From positions 1-64,000 of the forward strand of contig NZ_JOFS01000046.1 of the NCBI RefSeq assembly GCF_000719285.1: DNA of 64,000 nucleotides, written 5' to 3'. The stretch's first letter is position 1. The number at the start of each line of letters is the position of its first letter. Position numbers and translations under genes: made by a program. Under the pieces are notes generated by a model. It made no database searches, was not told where the DNA came from, and saw nothing but the letters and a program-made list of their open reading frames with translations. Positions 47,070-55,634 of the stretch are shown in pieces. This DNA is from Streptomyces bicolor. GTDB taxonomy: Bacteria > Actinomycetota > Actinomycetes > Streptomycetales > Streptomycetaceae.

Positions 47070-49178
47070 ATGACAAGTCGACCCCGCCATCCCGCCGACC
47101 GAGGGACGTGGGCTGTGACCAGTGCCGGACGCCCGTACCGCAGACGCAAAAACGTCACTGTTGTGTCGCTCCTCCTGCTCGTGCTGTCCGTCGCGCTCGG
47201 CCCCACGCCGAGTTCGGCGGCCGGAACCGACTGGTGGAACCCGACCGCACGGCCCGCGCCGGACTCCCGGCTCAACGTCACGGGCGAGCCCTTCACCGGC
47301 ACCAACGCCGAGGGCGAGGTACGCGGTTTCGTCGACGCGCACGACCACATCTTCTCCAACGAGGCCTTCGGCGGCCGTCTGATCTGCGGAAAGCCCTTCT
47401 CCGAGCAGGGCATCGCCGACGCCCTCAAGGACTGCCCCGAGCACTACCCCGACGGCTCGCTCGCCATCTTCGACTTCATCACCAACGGCGGCGACGGCAA
47501 GCACGACCCGGTCGGCTGGCCCACCTTCAAGGACTGGCCCGCCCACGACTCGCTGACCCACCAGCAGAACTACTACGCCTGGATCGAGCGGGCCTGGCGC
47601 GGCGGCCAGCGCGTGCTCGTCAACGACCTCGTCACCAACGGCGTGATCTGCTCCGTGTACTTCTTCAAGGACCGCAGCTGTGACGAGATGACGTCCATCC
47701 GGCTGCAGGCCAAGCTCACGTACGACATGCAGGCCTACATCGACAAGATGTACGGCGGCACCGGAAAAGGCTGGTTCCGGATCGTCACCGACAGCGCGCA
47801 GGCCCGCGAGGTCATCGAGCAGGGCAAGCTGGCGGTCATCCTCGGCGTCGAGACCTCCGAGCCGTTCGGCTGCAAGCAGATCCTCGACATCGCGCAGTGC
47901 AGCAAGGAGGACATCGACAAGGGCCTGGACGAGCTGTACGCGCTGGGCGTGCGCAGCATGTTCCTGTGCCACAAGTTCGACAACGCCCTGTGCGGGGTCC
48001 GCTTCGACGAGGGCACCCTAGGAACGGCCATCAACGTCGGCCAGTTCCTGTCGACCGGCACCTTCTGGAAGACGGAGAAGTGCACCGGACCGCAGCACGA
48101 CAACCCCATCGGCGGTGCCGCGGCACCCGCAGCCGAGAAGGAGCTCCCGGCGGGCGTGGAGGTCCCCTCGTACGACGCGGACGCCCAGTGCAACGTCCGA
48201 GGCCTCACCGAACTCGGCGAATACGCCGTACGGGGCATGATGAAACGCAAGATGATGCTCGAGATCGACCACATGAGCGTCAAGGCCACCGGCCGGGTGC
48301 TCGACATCTTCAAGGCCGAGTCGTACCCCGGCGTGCTCTCCTCGCACAGCTGGATGGACCTGGACTGGACCGAACGGGTCTACGACCTCGGCGGCTTCAT
48401 CGCCCAGTACATGCACGGCTCCGAGGGCTTCATCGCGGAGGCGAAGCGCACCGAGGCCCTGCGCGACAAGTACGGCGTGGGCTACGGCTACGGCACCGAC
48501 ATGAACGGCGTCGGCGGCTGGCCGGGACCGCGCGGCGCGGACGCCCCGAACAAGGTGACGTACCCCTTCCAGAGCGTCGACGGCGGCTCCCTCATCGACC
48601 GGCAGACCACCGGCGAGCGCACCTGGGACCTCAACACCGACGGAGCCGCCCACTACGGCCTCGTCCCGGACTGGATCGAGGACATCCGCCGCGTCGGCGG
48701 CCAGGACGTGGTGGACGACCTCTTCCGGGGCGCCGAGTCCTACCTCGACACCTGGGGGGCCTCCGAGAACCACGAGGCCGGGGTCAATCTGGCGCGTGGT
48801 GCGAGCACCTCGGCCAGTTCCTCCGAGTGGAGCCTGTTCACCAGCTACCAGCCGAACCGGGCCGTCGACGGCGACGGCCGCACCCGCTGGGCGAGCGACT
48901 GGAGCGCCGACCAGTGGTACCAGGTCGACCTCGGCGCCACCCACCGGGTCGGCCGGGTCACCCTCGACTGGGAGCGCGCGTACGGCAAGTCGTACCGCGT
49001 CGAGCTCTCCACCGACGGCGCGAACTGGCGGACCGCCTGGTCCACCACCGCCGGTGACGGCGGCCTGGACACGGCCAGATTCACCGGCACGCCGGCCAGA
49101 TACGTCCGCATCCACGGGCTGGAGCGCGGCACCGAGTGGGGCTACTCCCTCTACGAGGTCGGCGTCCACAGCAGCTGA
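47070..49178 (+). CDS. Secreted amidohydrolase-like protein with C-terminal discoidin domain
   Basis: This 702-residue protein has a signal peptide (RRRKNVTVVSLLLLVLSVAL, cut near SSAAG). The catalytic part carries FVDAHDHIFSNEAFGG, GVETSEPFGCKQIL, LCHKFDNALCG, KMMLEIDHMSVKATGRVLDI and GYGTDMNG, a metal-dependent TIM-barrel pattern related to membrane dipeptidase and other amidohydrolases. The last 140 residues form an F5/8 type C (discoidin, CBM32) domain (NRAVDGDGRTRWASDWSADQ, YVRIHGLERGTEWGYSLYE). ATG 47070 has GAGG upstream; GTG 47115 is an alternative start. It probably acts on surface or extracellular peptides or amino sugars. Confidence 0.82.
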   Translation: MTSRPRHPADRGTWAVTSAGRPYRRRKNVTVVSLLLLVLSVALGPTPSSAAGTDWWNPTARPAPDSRLNVTGEPFTGTNAEGEVRGFVDAHDHIFSNEAFGGRLICGKPFSEQGIADALKDCPEHYPDGSLAIFDFITNGGDGKHDPVGWPTFKDWPAHDSLTHQQNYYAWIERAWRGGQRVLVNDLVTNGVICSVYFFKDRSCDEMTSIRLQAKLTYDMQAYIDKMYGGTGKGWFRIVTDSAQAREVIEQGKLAVILGVETSEPFGCKQILDIAQCSKEDIDKGLDELYALGVRSMFLCHKFDNALCGVRFDEGTLGTAINVGQFLSTGTFWKTEKCTGPQHDNPIGGAAAPAAEKELPAGVEVPSYDADAQCNVRGLTELGEYAVRGMMKRKMMLEIDHMSVKATGRVLDIFKAESYPGVLSSHSWMDLDWTERVYDLGGFIAQYMHGSEGFIAEAKRTEALRDKYGVGYGYGTDMNGVGGWPGPRGADAPNKVTYPFQSVDGGSLIDRQTTGERTWDLNTDGAAHYGLVPDWIEDIRRVGGQDVVDDLFRGAESYLDTWGASENHEAGVNLARGASTSASSSEWSLFTSYQPNRAVDGDGRTRWASDWSADQWYQVDLGATHRVGRVTLDWERAYGKSYRVELSTDGANWRTAWSTTAGDGGLDTARFTGTPARYVRIHGLERGTEWGYSLYEVGVHSS

Positions 49179-49197
49179 CACCCACGAAAGGGGCTCC

Positions 49198-49794
49198 ATG
49201 GCACGGTTGCCGTCCGCCGAGCGGCGGCGACAGCTCACCGAGGCGGCGATCAGGGCGATGGCCCGGGACGGCGTACCCAACACGACGACCCGGTCCATCG
49301 CCGCCGAGGCGGGCGTCTCGCTGAGCGTCTTCCACTACTGCTTCGACTCCAAGCAGGAGCTGATCGAGTCCGTCATCACGACCATCACCGGGCACTACGT
49401 GACGCTGGTCAAGGAGGCCCTACGGCCCCGGGCCACCCTGGAGGAGACCGTCCGGGCCGGTTTCCAGGCCTACTGGGACCACGTCCGCGCCCACCCGGAC
49501 GAGCACATGCTCACCTACGAGCTGACCCAGTACGCCTTGCGCCGGCCCGGCTTCGAGCACCTGGCGCGACGCCAGTACGAGCTGTACGCCGAGACGTACG
49601 CCGACCTCATCGACCAGCTGCGGCAGAGCATGGGCCTGCGCCTGCGCGTCCCCGCCCCCGTCCTGGCCCGCTACCTGGCCGCGATGACCGACGGACTGAC
49701 CCTCAACTACCTCGTGCTCGGCGACGAGGCTGCCTGGAACGACATCCTCGACACCGTCACCGCGCACATGGCCGGCCTGGTGAGCGAGACCTGA
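49198..49794 (+). CDS. TetR-family transcriptional regulator
   Basis: This 198-residue regulator has an N-terminal helix-turn-helix (RQLTEAAIRAMARDGVPNTT, SIAAEAGVSLSVFHYCFDSK) and an all-helical ligand domain. AAAGGGG precedes the ATG. It follows the amidohydrolase gene by 20 bp and may regulate it or the adjacent acyltransferase, whose gene is convergent and only 10 bp away. Confidence 0.9.
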   Translation: MARLPSAERRRQLTEAAIRAMARDGVPNTTTRSIAAEAGVSLSVFHYCFDSKQELIESVITTITGHYVTLVKEALRPRATLEETVRAGFQAYWDHVRAHPDEHMLTYELTQYALRRPGFEHLARRQYELYAETYADLIDQLRQSMGLRLRVPAPVLARYLAAMTDGLTLNYLVLGDEAAWNDILDTVTAHMAGLVSET

Positions 49795-49803
49795 CGGGGT
49801 ACG

Positions 49804-50919
49804 TCACCCGTGCGCGGCGGCCCGGTCCCGGGCCGGTTGCGCGGTCTCCCTCCGGAACCACCACCGCAGGTCCGGTTCCACCACCCAGCGCAAGGCGCGC
49901 CGGACGGGCGGTGCGCACAGCAGCGTCACGACCACGGCGGCCACGAGGGTGACGACGACCGCGCCGAGCGGCCGGTGGATCCAGGCGGGGTCGTACCAGC
50001 CCCAGAACTTGGCCCCCTGCGCGACAAAACCGTGCAGCAGATAGCCGTACAGCGTGCCCGCCCCCAGCACCGTGCACCACATCCGCCGGCCGGGCACCCA
50101 GGCCAGGAAGCACGCCACCAGCAGCAGCGAGCAGACGAACAGCACCGGCGTCATCACCACTCCGTACCACCCGGGCGCCCCCAGCTCCTCGGCACTGTCG
50201 CGGTGGTAGAACCAGCCGCCCGTCATCCGCGGGACCGCCCAGTACGCCACCACCGACGCGCACGCGAACACGGGCACGGCCGCGATCCGCACCGCCCGGC
50301 GTCGCACCAGCCGGAAGTGCTCCGGCCTCAGCGACAGCCCCAGCACGAAGTACGGCAGGAATTGCAGGGCGCGCTGCAGGTCCAGGTCGTTGCCGATGGA
50401 CGGCGACAGGGTGGCCAGCATCGCCACGCCGAGCGCGAGCGGCACCGGCAGCCGCACCCGCTGCCACAGCGGGGTGGTCAGCCGCCACAGGAACAGCGCC
50501 GCCAGGAACCACGTCAGGTAGAGCGGGTCCAGCAGGGTGATCGGGCGGTCCGGCTCCTGGTCGGTCCACCTGGTGAAGAGGGTGTACGCCGTCTCGAAGA
50601 CGACGTAAGGGACGACAAGGCCGGTGACCAGGCGCTCGAGGTGTTTGGGGCGGCCGTCGAAGCCGCGGGAGAAGTACCCGGACATGATGATGAAGGCCGG
50701 CATGTGGAAGGCGTACACGAGCATGTACAGCGCGCTTACGCTCCGGCTGCCGTCCCGCAGCGGCTCCCACGCATGCCCCACCGCCACCAGCACGATCGCC
50801 GCGTACTTGGCGTTGTCGAAGAACGGGTCCCGCTGGTCGGCGGGCCCGGGAGGCGCTGCCGTGGCGCGACCGGGAGCGGTGGCCGGGGCGGTGACGGCTG
50901 TGGGGACGGGCTTCGGCAT
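49804..50919 (-). CDS. Acyltransferase 3 family membrane protein
   Basis: This protein of about 371 residues has ten or so membrane segments. It begins with the family block PFFDNAKYAAIVLVAVGHAW, then LVYAFHMPAFIIMSGYFSRG, and ends with a charged tail. Acyltransferase 3 enzymes O-acylate sugars, polysaccharides or lipids at the membrane. ATG 50919 is preferred (GTGAGG upstream); an in-frame start at 51000 would add an Arg-rich tail. No polysaccharide genes are next to it. Confidence 0.87.
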   Translation of the reverse strand: MPKPVPTAVTAPATAPGRATAAPPGPADQRDPFFDNAKYAAIVLVAVGHAWEPLRDGSRSVSALYMLVYAFHMPAFIIMSGYFSRGFDGRPKHLERLVTGLVVPYVVFETAYTLFTRWTDQEPDRPITLLDPLYLTWFLAALFLWRLTTPLWQRVRLPVPLALGVAMLATLSPSIGNDLDLQRALQFLPYFVLGLSLRPEHFRLVRRRAVRIAAVPVFACASVVAYWAVPRMTGGWFYHRDSAEELGAPGWYGVVMTPVLFVCSLLLVACFLAWVPGRRMWCTVLGAGTLYGYLLHGFVAQGAKFWGWYDPAWIHRPLGAVVVTLVAAVVVTLLCAPPVRRALRWVVEPDLRWWFRRETAQPARDRAAAHG

Positions 50920-51144
50920 CCCACGCGCCTCACCACTTCCGGGGCGGGCAAACCTCCTGTGGGGATACCCGCCGGTCACCCGCCGAGGTGCCCGGGCCAT
51001 AGGGCCGTAGGGGTGCCGCCGTAACCCATGTGATCGCTCCGAATGGTGCGACTCGGGGGAATGGCTGACGGTGGATCACGTCAAGGTCTGGCCCAAGCGG
51101 TGATGAAGCGTCAGCCGCCCAGGCCGTGACGAAAGGATTCACCT

Positions 51145-52218
51145 ATGCGCTCTGCCCGCATGCTGCTCGCCACCGCGACGGCTACGGCCGCCCTGGCGAT
51201 CGCGCCCGCCGCATACGCCATCACCGCGAGTGACTGGGACAAGGAGGACTCGTCCTCCTACAGCGAGGACCACGACAAGGACTCCGGCAAGGAGCACGGC
51301 TCCGGCAAGGAGGAGGAGAAGGGGAAGGACTACGGCAAGGACGACTACAGCAAGGACGACTACAGCAAGGACGAGTACGACAAGGACTACAGCAAGGACC
51401 ACGACAAGGAAAGCAAGCACGACGAGCCCAAGGGCGGCGTCCACACGGGTGGCGGAGCGCTGGCGGCGGCCCTGACGGACGAGCACGACAAGGACGACTA
51501 CAGCAAGGACGAGCACGGCAAGGACGACTACAGCAAGGACGAGCACGGCAAGGACGAGCACGGCAAGGACGACTACAGCAAGGACGAGCACGGCAAGGAC
51601 GAGCACGGCAAGGACGACTACGACAAGGACTCCGGCAAGGAGTACGACAAGGAAAGCAAGCACGAGAAGCCCAAGGGCGGCGTGCACACCGGTGGCGGAG
51701 CGCTGGCGGCGGCTCTGACGGACGAGCACGACAAGGACGACTACAGCAAGGACGAGCACGGCAAGGACGACTACAGCAAGGACGACTACAGCAAGGAGGA
51801 GCACGGCAAGGACGACGAGCACGGCAAGGACGACTACGACAAGGACTCCGGCAAGGAGTACGACAAGGGAAGCAAGCACGAGAAGCCCAAGGGCGGCGTG
51901 CACACCGGTGGCGGAGCGCTGGCGGCGGCCCTGAGGGGCGGCGACAAGGACTCGAAGTTCGACCCGGACAGCTACAAGGAGGACGGTCACGAGAAGGACT
52001 CCTGGGGCGGCGACCACGACAAGGACTCGTGGAAGGGCGACGAGCACGGCAAGGAGTCCTGGGGCGGCGACCACGACAAGCCGCACGGCGGGATGCACAC
52101 CGGTGGCGGCGGCCTCGCCGAGCCGGGTGTCACCGCCGGTGGGCTCGCCATGCTGGCGGTAGCCGGCACCGGCGTGTACGCGCTGCGCCGTAAGAAGGCA
52201 TCCGGAACCGCGGCCTGA
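51145..52218 (+). CDS. Repetitive, highly charged surface protein with sorting-like C-terminus
   Basis: This 357-residue protein has a signal peptide cut near residue 25 (AAYA). The middle 270 residues are built from Lys-Asp units (KDDYSKDEHG and variants). Three copies of PKGGVHTGGGALAAAL occur, plus a fourth relative, PHGGMHTGGGGLAEPG. It closes with a hydrophobic stretch (GGLAMLAVAGTGVYAL) and RRKK, the shape of a sortase substrate, with LAEPG in place of the usual LAxTG. The next gene is a class F sortase. Metal or cation binding by the Asp/His/Lys repeats is possible. I know no named homologue. Confidence 0.75.
   Translation: MRSARMLLATATATAALAIAPAAYAITASDWDKEDSSSYSEDHDKDSGKEHGSGKEEEKGKDYGKDDYSKDDYSKDEYDKDYSKDHDKESKHDEPKGGVHTGGGALAAALTDEHDKDDYSKDEHGKDDYSKDEHGKDEHGKDDYSKDEHGKDEHGKDDYDKDSGKEYDKESKHEKPKGGVHTGGGALAAALTDEHDKDDYSKDEHGKDDYSKDDYSKEEHGKDDEHGKDDYDKDSGKEYDKGSKHEKPKGGVHTGGGALAAALRGGDKDSKFDPDSYKEDGHEKDSWGGDHDKDSWKGDEHGKESWGGDHDKPHGGMHTGGGGLAEPGVTAGGLAMLAVAGTGVYALRRKKASGTAA
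51427..51950 (+). repeat. Three long imperfect direct repeats within the surface-protein gene
   Basis: The segment beginning CCCAAGGGCGGCGT recurs at 51427, 51670 and 51886 (spacing 243 and 216 bp). Between these are many 15-bp units (GACGAGCACGGCAAG and GACGACTACAGCAAG). All spacings are multiples of three, so the frame is kept. The region is prone to recombination and to assembly collapse. Confidence 0.85.
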
Positions 52219-52333
52219 CCATGCCCGATGACATAACCGCCGTGGCCGCCGCGCGTGCGTCGCGCGCCGCGGCGGCCCCGCTTACCTCTACCCCTGTCGT
52301 GTCCCCTGCCCTGCCCGAATGAGGTGGTACCCG

Positions 52334-53056
52334 ATGGCCGACGGCCGTCCTCCGTCCCCCGAAGCCGAGCCGGCTGCTCCCGACACCGTTTCCCTGCCCT
52401 CACAGCGCATAAGGCGCACGGCAGTGGCGTTGTTCTGGAGCGCGGTCGTCGCCATGGTCCTGGTGGTGACCCTGCCCGACGGCCGGCACGAGGCGTCCGA
52501 AGCCCGTCGCGCACCGCACGCTCCATCCGTCGTCGAGTCGTCCGCCGAGCCGGAGGGCGCGGGCAAGCCGTCCGCGCACACCCAGCGCGCCGAGGGCAAG
52601 CATCTGCCCAGGTCCCGGCCGGTACGCCTGCTCATCCCCAAGATCTCGGTCGACGCGCCCTTCACCGACCTCGCCATCGGCAGCTCGGGCCAGCTCGAGC
52701 CCCCGCCGGCCAACGACACCAACCTCGTCGGCTGGCACGCCAAGGGAGCGTCCCCCGGTGAGGCGGGCACGTCGATCATCGCCGGGCACGTGGACACCAC
52801 GACGTCCCCCGCGGTGTTCGTGAGCCTGAGCGAGCTGAAGAAGGGCGACCGCTTCCAGGTGCTGAGAGAGGACGGGCGCAAGCCCTCCTTCGTGATCGAC
52901 AGTGTGGAGACGTTCGACAAGGACAGCTTCCCCAGCAAGCGGGTGTACGGCGACACCCCCCGGGCCCAGGTCCGGCTCATCACCTGCGCCGGCGACTACG
53001 ACCGCAGCGCCAAGGACTACACCGCGAACCTGGTCGTCTTCGCCCATCTCGCATGA
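52334..53056 (+). CDS. Class F sortase
   Basis: This 240-residue protein has a cytoplasmic tail, one membrane segment (ALFWSAVVAMVLVVTLP) and an extracellular catalytic domain: IPKISVDAPFTDLAIG, IIAGHVDT with His152, LITCAGDY with nucleophile Cys218, and DRSAKDYTANLVVFA with the Arg of the triad. This is the actinobacterial class F sortase pattern. GAGGTGG precedes the ATG. It is 115 bp downstream of the repetitive surface protein, which may be its substrate. Confidence 0.9.
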   Translation: MADGRPPSPEAEPAAPDTVSLPSQRIRRTAVALFWSAVVAMVLVVTLPDGRHEASEARRAPHAPSVVESSAEPEGAGKPSAHTQRAEGKHLPRSRPVRLLIPKISVDAPFTDLAIGSSGQLEPPPANDTNLVGWHAKGASPGEAGTSIIAGHVDTTTSPAVFVSLSELKKGDRFQVLREDGRKPSFVIDSVETFDKDSFPSKRVYGDTPRAQVRLITCAGDYDRSAKDYTANLVVFAHLA

Positions 53057-53172
53057 CCCGCCGCCGGCTCGGGCCGGGCTCCTTCCCGAACCCCTGCACT
53101 CCGCGCTGACCTCGTGTCTTACAGTGACTGCGACCAGTTCCGGTGACTGAACCTGTGAGGTAGTCGCGAACC

Positions 53173-55071
53173 ATGCCGACCGAGACGTTTGAGTTCCAGG
53201 TAGAGGCCCGTCAGCTGCTCCAGCTGATGATTCACTCGGTCTACTCGAACAAGGATGTCTTCCTGCGGGAGCTCGTCTCCAACGCGTCCGACGCGCTCGA
53301 CAAGCTGCGCCTGGAGAAGCTGCGGGACGACACCCTGGACGCCGACGTGTCAGACCTGCACATCGAGATCGACGTCGACAAGGAGGCCCGTACCCTCACG
53401 GTGCGGGACAACGGCATCGGGATGTCGTACGACGAGGTCGGGAAGCTCATCGGCACCATCGCCAACTCGGGGACGGCGACCTTCCTGAAGGAGCTGCGGG
53501 AGGCCCAGGACGAGGCCGGGGCCGAGGGGCTCATCGGCCAGTTCGGCGTCGGCTTCTACTCCGGCTTCATGGCGGCGGACGAGATGACGCTGGTGACCCG
53601 GCGCGCCGGCGAGGGCCAGGGGACCCGGTGGACGTCGCGCGGTGAGGCCACGTACACGCTGGAGACGGTCGACGACGCGCCGCAGGGCACGTCCGTCACG
53701 CTCCACCTCAAGCCCGCCGACCCCGAGAACCAGCTCCACGACTACACCTCCCCGTGGAAGATCAGGGAGATCGTCAAGAGGTACTCGGACTTCATCACCT
53801 GGCCGATCCGGATGGTCCCGGAGACCGGCGACGGTGACGACGCGCCCGAGCCCGAGACGCTGAACTCGATGAAGGCCCTGTGGGCGCGTTCGCGTGACGA
53901 GGTGTCCGACGACGAGTACCACGAGCTGTACAAGCACATCAGCCACGACTGGCGCGAGCCGCTGGAGACGATCCGCCTCCAGGCGGAGGGCACCTTCGAG
54001 TACCAGTCCCTGCTCTTCATCCCCTCGCACGCCCCGCACGACTTGTTCACGCGGGAGTTCAAGCGCGGCGTCCAGCTCTATGTGAAGCGCGTCTTCATCA
54101 TGGACGACTGCGAGGCGCTTCTGCCGCCCTACCTGCGCTTCGTCAAGGGCGTCGTCGACGCGGCCGACCTCTCGCTCAACGTCTCGCGCGAGATCCTCCA
54201 GCAGGACCGGCACATCCGCATGATGCAGCGCCGGCTGACGAAGAAGGTGCTGTCCACGGTCAAGGAGATCATGACCAAGGACGCCGACCGCTACGCGACG
54301 TTCTGGCGGGAGTTCGGCACCGTCGTCAAGGAGGGCCTGGTCACCGACTCCGAGAACAGCGAGGCCATCCTCGCCGTCGCCTCGTTCGCGACCACCCACG
54401 CCGACGACGAGCCGACCACGCTCGCGCGGTACGTCGAGCGGATGCAGGACGGCCAGGACGACATCTACTACATCACCGGCGAGTCCCGGCAGAGCATCGA
54501 GAACTCCCCGCACATGGAGAGGTTCCGGGACAAGGGCATCGAGGTCCTGCTGCTCACCGACCCCGTCGACGAGGTGTGGGTCGACACCGTGGGCGAGTAC
54601 CAGGGCAAGAAGCTGCGGTCCGTCACCAAGGGCGAGATCGACCTCGACGCCGAGGGGGACGAGAAGGCCGATGGCGAGCGGGCCAAGCAGGCCGAGGAGT
54701 ACGCCGGGCTGCTCGGCTGGATGGGCGAGCAGCTCGACGAGGACATCAAGGAGGTGCGCCTGTCGACGCGGCTCACCGTCTCCCCGGCCTGCGTCGTCTC
54801 GGACGCGCAGGATCTGACTCCGGCCCTGGAGAACATGTACCGGGCGATGGGCCAGGAGGTGCCGCGCACCAAGCGGATCCTGGAGCTCAACCCCGACCAC
54901 CTGCTGGTGAAGGGTCTGAACCAGGCGTACAAGGAGCGCGAGGACCGCTCCGGGCTCGTCGAGTCCGCCGAGCTGCTGCACACGCTGGCGGTGCTCGCCG
55001 AGGGCGGCCAGCCCAAGGACCCGGCGCGGTTCGTGAAGCTGGTCGCGGACCGTCTGGAGCGCACCCTGTAG
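53173..55071 (+). CDS. htpG: Molecular chaperone HtpG (Hsp90)
   Basis: This 632-residue protein is a full-length bacterial Hsp90. It has the N-terminal GHKL ATPase ([41 protein letters not shown]), the middle domain ([31 protein letters not shown]) and the C-terminal dimer domain. It is an ATP-driven cytoplasmic chaperone. A strong hairpin follows it, so it is likely monocistronic. No HspR or HrcA operator is evident upstream. Confidence 0.97.
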
Positions 55072-55098
55072 CCGGTGCGGTCGGCCATGTGGGCGTGT

Positions 55099-55125
55099 GC
55101 GCGGGCCATTGTCAGTGGCCCGCGC
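55099..55125 (+). terminator. Intrinsic terminator after htpG
   Basis: GCGCGGGCCA (55099-55108), a 7-nt loop, then TGGCCCGCGC (55116-55125) form a perfect 10-bp GC-rich stem 28 bp after the htpG stop. No T-run follows, as is usual in Streptomyces. Confidence 0.75.
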
Positions 55126-55169
55126 TAGCTTCCTTGGAGTCGGTAACTGGCACCGTTCCGGGAGGATCC

Positions 55170-55580
55170 ATGGCCTCGCGCCTCAACCCCTACATCACCT
55201 TCGCCGGCGACGCCCGGCAGGCGTTGGAGTTCTACAAGGAAGTCTTCGGCGGCACCCTCGCCCTCAACACCTACGCGGAGTTCGGTCAGAAGGACACCCC
55301 CATGGCCGACAAGATCATGCACGGCATGCTGGAGACATCCGGCGACTTCACCCTGATGGCCGCCGACACCCCGACCGGTGACCACAACCCGGGCAACAAC
55401 ATCGCCGTGAGCCTGAGCGGCGACGACGACGCCGAACTGCGCGGCTACTGGGAAAAGCTCTCCGAGGGCGCCTCGGTGACGGTGCCGCTGGACAAGCAGA
55501 TGTGGGGCGATGTCTTCGGCATGTGTACGGACCGGTTCGGCATCACCTGGATGGTCAACATCGCCGGCCAGGGTGGCTGA
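55170..55580 (+). CDS. VOC-family protein (PhnB-like)
   Basis: This 136-residue glyoxalase/bleomycin-resistance-fold protein begins LNPYITFAGDARQALEFYKE and ends MWGDVFGMCTDRFGITWMVN, the PhnB/YjdN-type signature. It lacks the strict metal ligands of glyoxalase I. GGAGG precedes ATG 55170. The function is unknown; the family often binds small molecules or stress metabolites. Confidence 0.9.
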   Translation: MASRLNPYITFAGDARQALEFYKEVFGGTLALNTYAEFGQKDTPMADKIMHGMLETSGDFTLMAADTPTGDHNPGNNIAVSLSGDDDAELRGYWEKLSEGASVTVPLDKQMWGDVFGMCTDRFGITWMVNIAGQGG

Positions 55581-55589
55581 GCGCGGTCC

Positions 55590-55622
55590 GAGGGGCCGAT
55601 CCCGGAGGCCGACCGGCCCCTC
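55590..55622. terminator. Bidirectional terminator between VOC and propeller genes
   Basis: GAGGGGCCG (55590-55598) and CGGCCCCTC (55614-55622) form a perfect 9-bp stem with a 15-nt loop in the 54-bp gap between convergent genes. Confidence 0.65.
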
Positions 55623-55634
55623 CCGCACCGGCAA

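Noticed and set aside
51340..51860. Possible CRISPR or non-coding tandem repeat
   Set aside because: The repeat units are multiples of three, keep one long frame and have no unique spacers; they encode the Lys-Asp protein repeats.
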